From the NCBI RefSeq assembly GCF_900128425.1, contig NZ_LT635782.1, forward strand, positions 1,004,501-1,068,500: a stretch of 64,000 nt of DNA. The letters are read 5' to 3'. Numbering within the stretch: position 1 is the first letter of the stretch; each line of letters starts with the position of its first letter. The position numbers and the translations under genes were made by a program. The notes beneath the pieces were generated by a model, which saw only the letters and a list, made by a program, of their open reading frames with translations, had not been told where the DNA came from and searched no databases. This document shows positions 25,251 through 34,588 of this stretch, piece by piece. This stretch comes from Anaerococcus urinomassiliensis (lineage in GTDB: Bacteria > Bacillota > Clostridia > Tissierellales > Peptoniphilaceae).

Positions 25251-25279
25251 AGTTTACATTTTATATAATTTAATGTCAA
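25251..25279 (-). promoter_or_regulatory. Candidate promoter for the NusG_II-Gx-radC-mre unit
   Basis: The minus strand has TTGACA (25279-25274), 17 bp, then TAAACT (25256-25251), 20 bp before the NusG_II protein start and just after the rnf terminator. Genes from here to minD-like 17151 run with overlaps or tiny gaps, so it may drive the whole cell-shape operon. Confidence 0.55.
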
Positions 25280-25300
25280 TTTTAAGTCCTATACGAAGGC

Positions 25301-25330
25301 AAAAAAATAAACCGGATAACCGGCTTATTT
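25301..25330 (-). terminator. rnf operon terminator
   Basis: The minus strand reads AATAAGCCGG-TTAT-CCGGTTTATT followed by TTTTT, a 10-bp stem with a four-base loop, directly after the rnfB stop. Confidence 0.9.
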
Positions 25331-25337
25331 TTGCTAA

Positions 25338-26138
25338 TTAATTAAAAACTTCAATACATTTGTTTGGACACTTTTCTGCTGCTGCTTTTAATAATTCTAT
25401 GTCCAAATCTGGATTGATATTTTCTACTGATAAGTTTTTCTTCATTTCAAAAGCTTCAGGATAAGTTTTGGCGCAAAGTGTACAAGCAATACATGCTTTG
25501 TCACATTTTTTCCTAGCGTCCTTACCTTTTTCTTGGTTTGAACATAAAACTACAGCTTTTTGATCATATGGTACAAGGGTTATGATGTCTTTTGGGCATG
25601 CTTTCACACACTTACCACATGCTACACATTTATCACGGTCTACTTTGGCAACTCCATTATGTACATGGATTGCATCAAATGGACATACATTTTCACAAGT
25701 TCCACAACCAAGGCAGCCAAAGTTACATTCTTTTTTACCACCAAATAAAGCTATTTGAGCTCTACAATCGGTAAGTCCAGAATATTCAAACATATCTTTT
25801 GCACTGTCGCAGTCACCATTACATTTTACAACGGCAACTTGTCTGTTGTCACTTCCTGTAGCTTCCACTCCCATTGCACTTGCTACCAAGCTTGTTGTGG
25901 AAGGTCCACCTATTACACAGGCATTTACAGGAGCTTCACCTTTTGCTATAGCTGCTGCACATCCATCACATCCTGGATAACCACAGGCACCACAGTTGGC
26001 ACCTGGTAAGGCATTTCTTACGGCTTCTTCTGTAACAGAAGTTTCTACTTTAAATTTTGTACTTATCAGTCCAAGAGCAGTAGCAAATAAAAATCCTAAG
26101 CCCCCTAGAACTACAACTGGTAATAATATCTCATTCAT
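25338..26138 (-). CDS. rnfB: Rnf complex subunit RnfB (ferredoxin-accepting iron-sulfur protein)
   Basis: A 266-residue membrane-anchored Fe-S protein. After one N-terminal helix comes the four-Cys motif NCGACGYPGCDGC (a 4Fe-4S site). Then come CGTCENVCPFDAIHV and CVACGKCVKACPKDIITL, two classical 4Fe-4S motifs. More Cys pairs follow (CDKACIACTLC and a C-terminal CPNKCIEV). RnfB is thought to take electrons from reduced ferredoxin on the cytosolic side. It is the last gene of rnfCDGEAB, followed by a terminator. Confidence 0.95.
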   Translation of the reverse strand: MNEILLPVVVLGGLGFLFATALGLISTKFKVETSVTEEAVRNALPGANCGACGYPGCDGCAAAIAKGEAPVNACVIGGPSTTSLVASAMGVEATGSDNRQVAVVKCNGDCDSAKDMFEYSGLTDCRAQIALFGGKKECNFGCLGCGTCENVCPFDAIHVHNGVAKVDRDKCVACGKCVKACPKDIITLVPYDQKAVVLCSNQEKGKDARKKCDKACIACTLCAKTYPEAFEMKKNLSVENINPDLDIELLKAAAEKCPNKCIEVFN

Positions 26139-26147
26139 AAATGACTC

Positions 26148-26726
26148 CTATAATCCTGCAAAGCCCATAAATGCTATTGACATAAGTCCTAGAGTAATAA
26201 GACTCATTGGCGCACCCTTAAAGGCTTCTGGAGTATCATTTTCGGCAATTCTTTCTCTTATGTATGATAGAATCATCATGGCTAGCATAAATCCTAATGA
26301 TGCTGCTAGGGCATAAACAATAGTTTGAAGCAAATCATATTGGTTTGTAATTGTTTTTATAGCTACGCCTAGTACTACACAGTTAGTTGTAATAAGCGGT
26401 AAGAACACACCCAACGCTCCATATAAGCTAGGCATATTTTTCTTCATTACAGCCTCTACTGATTGTACTAAAGATGCTATAACTAAGATAAATACTACAG
26501 TTTGTAGATACTCAATATTTAGTGGTTCTAGTAAGTAATATTGGATAAACCAAGTTACTATAGAAGCTAAAGTTATTACAAATATTACAGCAAAACTCAT
26601 ACCACGAGCTGTTTCAACTTTACCGGTTACCCCTAAAGTAGGACAAATTCCTAAGAATTGTCCCAATACATAGTTTGATACAAATATTGCACCAATTATT
26701 ATTGATATTAAATCTGACATATACAC
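26148..26726 (-). CDS. rnfA: Rnf complex subunit RnfA
   Basis: A 192-residue integral membrane protein with six hydrophobic helices. LISIIIGAIFVSNYVLGQFLGICPTLGV opens the sequence; PSLYGALGVFLPLITTNCVVLG is the conserved core shared with RnfE and NqrE, with the Cys residues of the proposed inter-subunit 2Fe-2S site (FLGICP and TNCVVLG). It abuts rnfE. Confidence 0.95.
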   Translation of the reverse strand: MYMSDLISIIIGAIFVSNYVLGQFLGICPTLGVTGKVETARGMSFAVIFVITLASIVTWFIQYYLLEPLNIEYLQTVVFILVIASLVQSVEAVMKKNMPSLYGALGVFLPLITTNCVVLGVAIKTITNQYDLLQTIVYALAASLGFMLAMMILSYIRERIAENDTPEAFKGAPMSLITLGLMSIAFMGFAGL

Positions 26727-26728
26727 TC

Positions 26729-27409
26729 CTATTTAGCTAAAGCAGCTTTACGTTCTTTTTTGTTAGTATAAGCTGCATATGCTGCAAATAATATACCTAG
26801 TACTATAAATGATGATGCTGGTTGTTGCAAGAATCCAATTGTGTAATCTGATGGAATAATAGTTTTTCCTAAAACTGTTCCTGCTCCTAATAATTCTCTA
26901 AAAAACGCTAGCACAGATATTGCTAATGTATATCCCAATCCTTGACCTAATCCATCAACAATAGATGCTACAGGACCATTTTTTGAAGCAAATCCTTCTG
27001 CACGAGCAAGGATTACACAGTTTACTACAATTAGTGGAACAAATATACCTAAAGACTTATATAAAGAAGGTACATATGCCCTAAGTACTAACTGAACTAT
27101 AGTTACAAAGCCTGCAATAATTACGATAAATGATGGAATTCTAATTTCATCTTTTATAAAGTTTCTAAGTAAAGATACTACAAGATTACTCATCACTAAT
27201 ACAAATATAACTGATAATCCCATACCAATAGCATTTTGTAAAGTTGATGAAACCCCTAGTACTGAACACATTCCAACTAATTGGACAAATACTGGATTAT
27301 TTTTAAATATACCATCGGAAAATACCTTACCTAGGTTTACTTTCTGTTTTCTTTTACTATCTACCTTTGTATTTTCGTCTACAAGAGGTCTGTCTATTTG
27401 TTGTTCCAT
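26729..27409 (-). CDS. rnfE: Rnf complex subunit RnfE
   Basis: A 226-residue membrane protein paralogous to RnfA: NPVFVQLVGMCSVLGVSSTL and SLYKSLGIFVPLIVVNCVILARAEGFA carry the two Cys that pair with those of RnfA, followed by GLGQGLGYTLAISVLAFFRELLGAG. Six membrane helices. It sits between rnfG and rnfA as in clostridial operons. Confidence 0.95.
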   Translation of the reverse strand: MEQQIDRPLVDENTKVDSKRKQKVNLGKVFSDGIFKNNPVFVQLVGMCSVLGVSSTLQNAIGMGLSVIFVLVMSNLVVSLLRNFIKDEIRIPSFIVIIAGFVTIVQLVLRAYVPSLYKSLGIFVPLIVVNCVILARAEGFASKNGPVASIVDGLGQGLGYTLAISVLAFFRELLGAGTVLGKTIIPSDYTIGFLQQPASSFIVLGILFAAYAAYTNKKERKAALAK

Positions 27410-27417
27410 AATAACTC

Positions 27418-27957
27418 CTACTCTAGACTAGCTAGTACTTCCCTAGCATCGTTAATTCCTTTTACAATAGTTTGAGTTGAATATGTTGCTCCAGAAATAC
27501 CTACTATTTCATTTTCACCACCAGCTTCTGAATAGCCAACTTCATTATCCATATTTACTCCAACCATTCCCTCTTTAAAGAAATCTTGTTCCATTTCAGC
27601 ACCAAATCCTGGTGACTCTGAGTGGGCTAATGGAGCAAATCCTGTTATATTATGGTCTGGATCAACACCGATTAGATATTCGATATCCCCTCCATAACCA
27701 CCAGGAGAATTGATTTGGAATACATATCCTTCCCCATCAGCTGTAATGGCTTTATAAACATTTTCTACTGTTTCTGGTTTATCCACTTCTAATTCTTCAT
27801 ATGAATCTGCAGGATACACTACAGATAGAGATTTTTTTAATTCTTGTGCTTGATTTTCTGCAACTACTGGAGCTGTCAGACTATTTGTAAATGCAAGAGC
27901 TAGTGCTACTACTGCTGTTATAACAAATAATCTTAAACCTAATTTTAAATTATTCAT
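27418..27957 (-). CDS. rnfG: Rnf complex subunit RnfG (covalent FMN)
   Basis: A 179-residue protein with one N-terminal membrane helix and an outside FMN-binding domain. GISGATYSTQTIVKGI contains the SGATYST motif whose Thr carries covalently linked FMN. YLIGVDPDHNITGFAPLAHSESPGFG is the other conserved FMN-domain segment. It overlaps rnfD by 8 bp. ApbE, which attaches the flavin, is not in the window. Confidence 0.95.
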   Translation of the reverse strand: MNNLKLGLRLFVITAVVALALAFTNSLTAPVVAENQAQELKKSLSVVYPADSYEELEVDKPETVENVYKAITADGEGYVFQINSPGGYGGDIEYLIGVDPDHNITGFAPLAHSESPGFGAEMEQDFFKEGMVGVNMDNEVGYSEAGGENEIVGISGATYSTQTIVKGINDAREVLASLE

Positions 27958-28924
27958 TTGCTACTCCTTTTTGTTTGCTATAATCCACACCAAATACCTT
28001 TGGCATAGTATATTTTTCAATTATTGGTACTACAAGGTTTGCAAGTAAGATTGAATAGCTTACCCCTTCTGGATATCCACCAAAGGCTCTAATAACAGCT
28101 GTGATAAGTCCTGCTAGTGCTGCATATATTATTTGTCCCTTTGGAGTAACAGGGCTTGTAGTGTAGTCAGTTAACATGAAAAATCCACCAAGTAATAGAC
28201 CACCAGATAAAATATCTTTTAAAATATTATCAAATCCTGTAAATAGTCCGGATAAAATTGTAGCGGTTGCTATGTAAATAAGTGGCATTTTGAAGCTTAC
28301 TACTCTTCTTATTAATAGGTAAATAAAACCTATAATTAGTGCAAGTGCTGATACCTCACCAAGTGACCCTGGTATATTTCCTAAAAATAAGTCCATAAGA
28401 GAATATGCATTTGGATCAGAAAGTGGTGTTGCAGCAGATACTGATGCAATGTCACTAACGTGTTTTAGTGTTGCTACTCTTTGTGGTGGAACGAAATTGC
28501 TCATATTGCTTGACCATGAAGCTAGCAAAAATGCTCTAGCTGCTAGAGCTGGGTTTACAATGTTTTGTCCAAGTCCACCAAAGGCCATTTTAACTACAAC
28601 AATTGCAAATATTGCGCCGATTACTATTTGCCAAACTGGTAGAGTAAATGGAACGTTGTAGGCAAGCAAAATCCCTGTTACAACTGCTGATAGGTCATGT
28701 ATTGTGTTTTCTTTCCTTCTTGCTTTGTTAAATATAGTTTCTGCTAATACGCAAGTTAAAACTGAAGCTAGAATCAATACTAAGGACCTATATCCAAAGT
28801 AATAAAATGCTGCAATTCCCGCTGGAATAAGGGCAATTATTACATCTAGCATTTCTTTTCTAACATTTCGATTACTTCTCACATGTGGAGAAGATGTAAC
28901 TAATAGTTTTTTTGTATCTTCCAT
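27950..28924 (-). CDS. rnfD: Rnf complex subunit RnfD (covalent FMN, membrane)
   Basis: A 324-residue polytopic protein: KEMLDVIIALIPAGIAAFYYFG, FGGLGQNIVNPALAARAFLLASW, and ASVSAATPLSDP, where the Thr of the S(A)ATP motif is the FMN attachment site (most members read SGATP). DYTTSPVTPKGQ is the conserved RnfD/NqrB loop. It probably forms the ion path together with RnfA and RnfE. Confidence 0.94.
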   Translation of the reverse strand: MEDTKKLLVTSSPHVRSNRNVRKEMLDVIIALIPAGIAAFYYFGYRSLVLILASVLTCVLAETIFNKARRKENTIHDLSAVVTGILLAYNVPFTLPVWQIVIGAIFAIVVVKMAFGGLGQNIVNPALAARAFLLASWSSNMSNFVPPQRVATLKHVSDIASVSAATPLSDPNAYSLMDLFLGNIPGSLGEVSALALIIGFIYLLIRRVVSFKMPLIYIATATILSGLFTGFDNILKDILSGGLLLGGFFMLTDYTTSPVTPKGQIIYAALAGLITAVIRAFGGYPEGVSYSILLANLVVPIIEKYTMPKVFGVDYSKQKGVANE

Positions 28925-28934
28925 ATATCTCCTC

Positions 28935-30266
28935 CTATTTACCTGCTTGTCTTATTTGTCTCTTACCAAATCTAATTGCTTCTACAAGAGGTCTCTTTGA
29001 TGGGCAAATATAAGAACATGATCCACATTCTATGCAATCCATAATTCTTAGTTCTTCTGCCTTGTCAAATTTCTCTTTTAGTGAATACTTATGAATATAT
29101 AGAGGTAGTAGGTTTACTGGACATACTTCTACACATCTTGAACATCTGATACATGGTTCTGTAACTGGTGGAATTGCTTCCTCTGTTGTTTGAACTAGTA
29201 TACAGTTAGTTGCTTTTTCTATTGGTAAGTCTGTCTTTGGTTGGGCAATACCCATCATTGGTCCACCATTTATAAGTTTTCCAATTTCTCCCTTGCTACC
29301 ACCTGCCGCTTCTAGGGCAAAATCAAATGGAGTACCAATTTTAACAAGCATATTTGTAGGATTAGCAACATTGTGACCTGTAACTGTCATAACTCTTTCA
29401 ATTAGAGGCTTGTCATAATAAATAGCTTCGTAAACTGCATTAACAGTTGATACGTTAGAAACTATTACTCCTGCATCCATTGGAAGACCACCTGATGGAA
29501 CTACTCTATTTAGAGTTGCATCAATTAATCTCTTTTCGTCACCTTGAGGGTATTTTGTAGCAAGTTTTACTACTTTTAATTTTGGCATATTAGTTGCATT
29601 ATTTGCATAATCCTTAAGATAATCTGCTATAACTTCATAAGCCTTTGCCTTATTATCTTCAATTGCTATGATTCCCTCTTTAGCTCCAGCCGCTGTTACT
29701 AAGAGCTCTAGACCTTTTACTATTGCTTCTGGTCTATTTTTTAATATGTAATCATCACAGGTAACATATGGTTCGCATTCTGCACCATTTACTATAACTG
29801 TGTCTACAGCTTTTGCCGGTGTGTATTTGATATGTGTTGGGAATGCTGCTCCACCCATGCCAACTATTCCAGCTTCTTTTATCTTAGCTACTATTTCTTC
29901 TTTTTGTAAGCTAATATTCTCATTTAATATGTACTCTTTTTCTTGATCATATCCCTCAGTATCAATCACTACTGCTTGTGAATTTTTACCTGAGGCAGTT
30001 TGGATATCGATGATATCGCTTACAACACCTGCTACTGATGAGTGGATATTTGCTGAGAAATTACCAACAGCCTGGCCGATTAAATCGCCAATTGCCACTT
30101 CATCTTTTTTGTTAACCAAACATTTGCTTGGGGCACCTATGTGTTGAGTCAATGGAATTACCACAGTTTTTGGCACTTCTAGTTTTAATAAATCACTATT
30201 TTCAGATAGTTCTTTAAACTCATCTATATGTACACCCTTTTTAAATGTTAAAACATCTTGGGCCAT
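28935..30266 (-). CDS. rnfC: Rnf complex subunit RnfC (NADH-side iron-sulfur flavoprotein)
   Basis: Peripheral subunit that exchanges electrons with NAD. GIVGMGGAAFPTHIKY and NGAECEPYVTCDD form the Nqo1-like FMN/NADH region. VEVCPVNLLP after CIRCSRC, and CIECGSCSYICPSKRP, are two 4Fe-4S motifs. I chose ATG 30266 (MAQDVLTFKKG; 443 residues), which has AAAAGGAGAT upstream; an earlier in-frame Met at 30293 would place this site inside the gene. First gene of the operon. Confidence 0.95.
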   Translation of the reverse strand: MAQDVLTFKKGVHIDEFKELSENSDLLKLEVPKTVVIPLTQHIGAPSKCLVNKKDEVAIGDLIGQAVGNFSANIHSSVAGVVSDIIDIQTASGKNSQAVVIDTEGYDQEKEYILNENISLQKEEIVAKIKEAGIVGMGGAAFPTHIKYTPAKAVDTVIVNGAECEPYVTCDDYILKNRPEAIVKGLELLVTAAGAKEGIIAIEDNKAKAYEVIADYLKDYANNATNMPKLKVVKLATKYPQGDEKRLIDATLNRVVPSGGLPMDAGVIVSNVSTVNAVYEAIYYDKPLIERVMTVTGHNVANPTNMLVKIGTPFDFALEAAGGSKGEIGKLINGGPMMGIAQPKTDLPIEKATNCILVQTTEEAIPPVTEPCIRCSRCVEVCPVNLLPLYIHKYSLKEKFDKAEELRIMDCIECGSCSYICPSKRPLVEAIRFGKRQIRQAGK

Positions 30267-30298
30267 AAAAATCTCCTTTTTATTTTCTTTCATTAACT

Positions 30299-30327
30299 AT
30301 TATAAATTAGTTTTAACTATTGAGCAA
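30299..30327 (-). promoter_or_regulatory. rnf operon promoter
   Basis: The minus strand has TTGCTC (30327-30322), 17 bp, and TATAAT (30304-30299), 33 bp before rnfC. It is the only strong -10 in the gap after the transglycosylase gene. Confidence 0.6.
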
Positions 30328-30331
30328 CTAA

Positions 30332-30988
30332 TTAGGCAATATCATCTATAATATTGCCCAAAAAAACCATAAAATTATTGTAAGCTAGCTGCCCTAAATC
30401 TGACAATTCTAAATTTGATGGAAGTCCATCTTTGTAAAAAGTCTTGTAAACTTCATAATTTGCCATAACTTTTGTCACATATTGTCTAGTTTCATCGAAA
30501 GGTATCTTTGAGATATCTGGATTTTCTTTATCAAGAATTCCTTGATCTATCCATTTGTCGACATTTCCTACCCCACCATTGTAGGCTGCAAGGGCTAATT
30601 CCTTATTGTTGTAATAATTATATAGGAAGTTGTAATAGCCAACACCAAGTTTTAAGTTATAATCAATGTCATTTAGCTTATCTGGATAGTAGTCTTCTCC
30701 TATCACTTCTGCTGAGTGTTTGGCAGTTTCATCTAATAACTGCATCAAACCCTTGGCTCCTTGGTGGCTTTGTGCATCATTATCAAAATCTGACTCAACT
30801 TTTATAATAGAAGCTGTCAGCAATGGATCGACATTGTATTTATTTGAATACTCATTTATCTGATCTTGGTAATTTATCTGAGTCCTAGATGTTTGGTAAG
30901 CAATTACCCCATAGCTTATTGCCACTAGGGTAAGGATTGTCAGAAGAATAAATCCTAAGACTTTTCCTATAAATTTTAAAACTTTCAT
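30332..30988 (-). CDS. Lytic murein transglycosylase (SLT domain)
   Basis: A 218-residue membrane-anchored enzyme with one N-terminal helix (FIGKVLGFILLTILTLVAISYG). The SLT/goose-lysozyme fold has catalytic Glu in TASIIKVESDFDNDAQS, then GAKGLMQLLDETAKH and ELALAAYNGGVGNVDKWI. It cleaves peptidoglycan glycan strands non-hydrolytically. It overlaps coaE by 4 bp, so polA-coaE-SLT form a unit. Confidence 0.92.
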   Translation of the reverse strand: MKVLKFIGKVLGFILLTILTLVAISYGVIAYQTSRTQINYQDQINEYSNKYNVDPLLTASIIKVESDFDNDAQSHQGAKGLMQLLDETAKHSAEVIGEDYYPDKLNDIDYNLKLGVGYYNFLYNYYNNKELALAAYNGGVGNVDKWIDQGILDKENPDISKIPFDETRQYVTKVMANYEVYKTFYKDGLPSNLELSDLGQLAYNNFMVFLGNIIDDIA

Positions 30989-31578
30989 AATAAATCCTTT
31001 TTTTCCAAAACAATTTTTAATTCTTTAATCAAATCTGCTACAGAACCGCTGTTGTCAAAAACTACATCGCTTTGCTCTTGCATTTGAATTTGCTCTTTTT
31101 GTTTTTCTATCTTTTCTTTGGCATAGGATGAATCTATATTATCTCGATCCATCAGTCTTTCTACTTGGGTATCATGTTTTGCAGTAACAAGCCAAACTTC
31201 ATCACAAGCAAATTTCTCTTTCATTTGAAAATATAGAGGAATTTCTACAAATACCACTTTTTCATCCAGGCTATCAATAGCTTTTTCTAGCTCGTTAATA
31301 ATGTTTTTGTGAGTTAATTGATTTAATTCCAATAATTTATCTTCATCAGAAAAAATAATTTTTGCTAATTTTTTCTTATCTAAATTCTCACCAATAAATG
31401 CATCATCAAAAGAAGGTGAGTTTTTGATAGCTTGATAATTCCTACCACCAACTTCTAGTAATTTCCTATTGATTTCATCAGCGGATAGGACTGTAAAACC
31501 CAAATCGGTTAATAAGCTTGATAAGGTAGACTTGCCAGAGGCTATAGTTCCTGTGATTACTATTTTACTTGGATTCAT
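30985..31578 (-). CDS. coaE: Dephospho-CoA kinase
   Basis: Last step of CoA synthesis. The 197-residue P-loop kinase has GTIASGKST (Walker A), LSADEINRKL with the substrate-binding Asp, VFVEIPLYF, and a lid region (RLMDRDNIDSSYAKEKIEKQ). It overlaps polA by 14 bp and the transglycosylase by 4 bp, as in the frequent polA-coaE pairing in Firmicutes. Confidence 0.94.
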   Translation of the reverse strand: MNPSKIVITGTIASGKSTLSSLLTDLGFTVLSADEINRKLLEVGGRNYQAIKNSPSFDDAFIGENLDKKKLAKIIFSDEDKLLELNQLTHKNIINELEKAIDSLDEKVVFVEIPLYFQMKEKFACDEVWLVTAKHDTQVERLMDRDNIDSSYAKEKIEKQKEQIQMQEQSDVVFDNSGSVADLIKELKIVLEKKDLL

Positions 31579-34207
31579 ACATACTTTCTCCAGTATCTAT
31601 ATCAACTAAAAGTGGTACAGAAAGTTTTGCCGCTGATTCCATTGACTCTCGTAATATTTCTATAGCTTGGTCTTTATCATCAAGACTTGATTCAAGAATA
31701 ATCTCATCATGAATTTGTAGGATAATTCTAGCATCAAGACCAGATTTTTTGAGATTCTCGTAAGTTTTGATCATGGCTATTTTTATGATATCTGCTGCTG
31801 TCCCTTGGATTGGAGTATTTAAGGCAACCCTCTCTCCAAAGCTTCTTACATTGAAGTTTCTTGACGAAATCTCCGGTATATACCTTCTCCTGTGAAATAG
31901 GGTTTCAGTATAGCCCTCTTCTCTTGCTTCCTTGATGATATTTTCCATATATTTTTTGATATTTGGATAACTCGCCTTGTAGTTTTCTATATAATCTTTG
32001 GCTACTTTTCTAGGAATATTTAAGTTTTGGGAAAGACCGTAGTCACTTATGCCATAAATTATCCCAAAGTTTACAGCCTTGGCATTGTATCTTTGAACTT
32101 TAGTAACCTCATCAAGCGGCGTATCAAAAACTTCTGACGCTGTCTTTGTGTGTATATCTACTCCATTTATGAAGGCATCTATCATATTTTGATCTTCTGA
32201 TAGGGAGGCTAGAATCCTAAGCTCGATTTGCGAATAGTCAGCATCTATCAAAATCATTCCTGGACTTGCCTTGAAGGCCTTTCTAATTTTTCTGCCCTCT
32301 TCAGTCCTTATAGGTAGATTTTGAAGATTTGGCTCAGTTGATGAAAGTCTGCCAGTCGATGCAATATTTTGCCTAAAAGTAGATCTTATCCTGCCATCTT
32401 CATCTATAGAGTTTTCAAGGCCTTCGATATAGGTTGAACGAAGTTTGTACATTTCCCTATATTGTTCGATTTTTGGGATTATTTGGTGCTTATCCCTAAG
32501 TTTCTCTAGCACTGATGCATCAGTAGAAAATCCTGTTTTAGTTTTCTTGATAACAGGTAAGTCCAAATCAGTAAACAATACTTCTCCTAGCTGCTTGGTA
32601 GAATTTATATTAAATTCAGAGCCTGCTAGTTCATATATCTCCGTGGTAAGCTTATCGATAATTTCATCTATTTCAGCTTTTAAAGCTTCTAAGACCTCTC
32701 TATCTGTCACAAATCCAGCAATTTCCATCTCTGATAAAACCTTGGATAATTTAATTTCTATATCCTCATAAAGGTCATACATTTGATAATCTTTAAGTTC
32801 ATCAATCAGCTTATTCTTAGTATTTTCCAATGTGTATAGGACAGATCCTAGGTAGTTATTCAAAGCGTCCTGGTCGATATCCCCATATGATTTGGTTTTT
32901 GCTCCCTTTCCTATGAGATCAACCGTACTTATAACTTCGTAATCAGAATAAGCTTGGCTTAAGGTTTTTACATCATAAGATGACCTAGAAGGATCTATCA
33001 GATAATGCATGAGCATTAGGTCATGGTAAGGTAATTCCATATTTATGCCGATTTTGTCAAGCAAAACTATATCTTCTTTGATATCAAATGAATTTTTTAT
33101 TATCTCTCCATCTGCAAATATTTCTCTAAAAGCATCAACAAAATCTTTATCTGGATCTACAATAAATGTTTTGGAATCTTTTGTCTTTATAGCAATCTTA
33201 TAAATATTTGAGTGGATGTAGTTATCCCCATCATATATGGACTTAAAAGTAAATTCTTTGGCACTTTCTATCTTATCAACTAAAGCTTTTAAGTCATTTG
33301 TAGTATCTATGTCAAAAGATTTTTCTTCTACTTGTGTGTCAGTATTTTTATCTAAGTTCTCGATAAATTTATTAAAGTTATACTTAGAAAATTTTTCTCT
33401 TAGATTTTTCTCATCAACTTGACCTAATTTCAAAGCATCTAATTCAATATCAACCGGAGCATTTGTAACTATGGTTCCGATTTTCTTGCTCATATAGGCA
33501 ATATGCTCACTGTCGATTAGGTTTTGCTTAGTCTTTTTGCCAGAAATTTCATCTATATGTTCGTAAAGACCCTCTATTGACCCATAGTCTTTTATAAATC
33601 CTATAGCTTTTTTAGGACCGATTCCATCAACGCCTGGTATATTATCTGACTTATCTCCCTCAAGTCCCTTAACATCTATAAGTTGTTTTGGACTTAGACC
33701 AAATTCTTCTTTAATGGTAAATACATTGTATTCGACCATATCTGAAATACCCTTTTTAGTGAGGTAAACAGTAATATTATCATCAACCAATTGTAGATAG
33801 TCCCTATCTCCAGTTATTATTACAACTTCATAGCCTGCTTCTTGACCCACCTTAGCATAGGTACCGACTATATCATCAGCTTCGTAACCATCAAGGTCAG
33901 TATATTGTACCCCCATTGAATCAAGGATATCTTTTAGAATTCCAAATTGATAAGAAAGTTCTGATGGCATCTTATCTCTAGTCGCCTTGTAATCTTTAAA
34001 TTCGTCATGACGGAAAGTTTTCCCAGATCTGTCAAAAGCAACAAGTACTGAATCTGGTTTATAAGTATCAAAGGCATTTTGGTACATGGTCAAAAATCCA
34101 TAGACACCATTAGTCATGACCCCATCATTATTTGTAAGATTGGGCAGAGCAAAAAAAGCCCTAAATATTAAACTTGATCCATCAATTAACATTAGTGTTT
34201 TTGTCAT
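31565..34207 (-). CDS. polA: DNA polymerase I
   Basis: An 880-residue protein. The N-terminal 5' nuclease domain (MLIDGSSLIFRAFFALP, GYEADDIVGTYA, VDIKGLEGDKSDNIPGV reading VDVKGLEGDKSDN here) is intact. The middle 3'-5' exonuclease-like domain lacks an obvious DxE proofreading motif, as in Bacillus Pol I. The polymerase motifs are intact: motif A LIDADYSQIELRILASLS, motif B RYNAKAVNFGIIYG and motif C QIHDEIILE. It functions in Okazaki-fragment maturation and repair. Confidence 0.96.
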   Translation of the reverse strand: MTKTLMLIDGSSLIFRAFFALPNLTNNDGVMTNGVYGFLTMYQNAFDTYKPDSVLVAFDRSGKTFRHDEFKDYKATRDKMPSELSYQFGILKDILDSMGVQYTDLDGYEADDIVGTYAKVGQEAGYEVVIITGDRDYLQLVDDNITVYLTKKGISDMVEYNVFTIKEEFGLSPKQLIDVKGLEGDKSDNIPGVDGIGPKKAIGFIKDYGSIEGLYEHIDEISGKKTKQNLIDSEHIAYMSKKIGTIVTNAPVDIELDALKLGQVDEKNLREKFSKYNFNKFIENLDKNTDTQVEEKSFDIDTTNDLKALVDKIESAKEFTFKSIYDGDNYIHSNIYKIAIKTKDSKTFIVDPDKDFVDAFREIFADGEIIKNSFDIKEDIVLLDKIGINMELPYHDLMLMHYLIDPSRSSYDVKTLSQAYSDYEVISTVDLIGKGAKTKSYGDIDQDALNNYLGSVLYTLENTKNKLIDELKDYQMYDLYEDIEIKLSKVLSEMEIAGFVTDREVLEALKAEIDEIIDKLTTEIYELAGSEFNINSTKQLGEVLFTDLDLPVIKKTKTGFSTDASVLEKLRDKHQIIPKIEQYREMYKLRSTYIEGLENSIDEDGRIRSTFRQNIASTGRLSSTEPNLQNLPIRTEEGRKIRKAFKASPGMILIDADYSQIELRILASLSEDQNMIDAFINGVDIHTKTASEVFDTPLDEVTKVQRYNAKAVNFGIIYGISDYGLSQNLNIPRKVAKDYIENYKASYPNIKKYMENIIKEAREEGYTETLFHRRRYIPEISSRNFNVRSFGERVALNTPIQGTAADIIKIAMIKTYENLKKSGLDARIILQIHDEIILESSLDDKDQAIEILRESMESAAKLSVPLLVDIDTGESMYESK

Positions 34208-34262
34208 AAGAACTCCTTAGTAATAGTATAACTCATATGGTTGATATTTTAAAGATTGCATT

Positions 34263-34295
34263 AAAAAAAGCCCATAATCTACTGATTATGAGCTT
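34263..34295 (-). terminator. Terminator after the tRNA-Leu(CAA)/GC-rich RNA unit
   Basis: The minus strand AAGCTCATAATC-AGTA-GATTATGGGCTT forms a 12-bp stem with one G-U pair and is followed by seven T. It closes the transcript that starts upstream of tRNA-Leu. Confidence 0.85.
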
Positions 34296-34317
34296 AGTTT
34301 TTTTGTTTTGCACTCCA

Positions 34318-34484
34318 TTATCCGGACGGGCCTTGTGCTCTCGCACAACCATTCCGTGGTGGGTCCTCTTTCGGCCGGACGGGCCTACTATAATTGTGCC
34401 TTCGGCAGTTTTTAGGTCCTCACTTCGTTGCGGCTTTTCGTGCCTGTTGGGCACGACCCCTCTTTGCGCCGGGGAGGCGTGTTG
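34318..34484 (-). ncRNA. GC-rich hairpin-filled tail following tRNA-Leu (unidentified)
   Basis: About 165 nt lie directly after the tRNA CCA on the transcribed strand and are strikingly GC-rich compared with the AT-rich surroundings. Visible stems on the minus strand are TTGTGC-GAGA-GCACAA (GNRA loop), CGTGCC-CAACA-GGCACG, TGCC-GAA-GGCA and CCTCCCC/GAGGGG. The 12-mer CCGGACGGGCCT occurs twice on the plus strand (34322-34333, 34375-34386). No start codon with a ribosome-binding site is seen. Promoter, tRNA, this tail and a terminator form one unit. I do not recognise the family. It could be a structured RNA, or a decayed mobile repeat inserted after the tRNA. Confidence 0.45.
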
Positions 34485-34571
34485 TGGTGCCGGTGGTGGG
34501 ACTCGAACCCACACGCCCTGGTGGACAACAGAGTTTGAGTCTGTCTCGTCTGCCAATTCCAACACACCGGC
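34485..34571 (-). tRNA. tRNA-Leu (anticodon CAA)
   Basis: The 87-nt class II cloverleaf has acceptor GCCGGTG/CACCGGC, discriminator A and encoded CCA. Anticodon stem ACAGA/TCTGT encloses CTCAAAC, anticodon CAA (reads UUG). It has a long variable arm and T-loop GGTTCGAGTCC. Confidence 0.95.
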
Positions 34572-34588
34572 AAAATGGTTACTAAAAT

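Noticed and set aside
34318..34484. RNase P RNA, tmRNA or group II intron domain as identity of the GC-rich tail
   Set aside because: The conserved RNase P core (GAGGAAAGTC), a tmRNA tRNA-like end and the domain V pattern are all absent.
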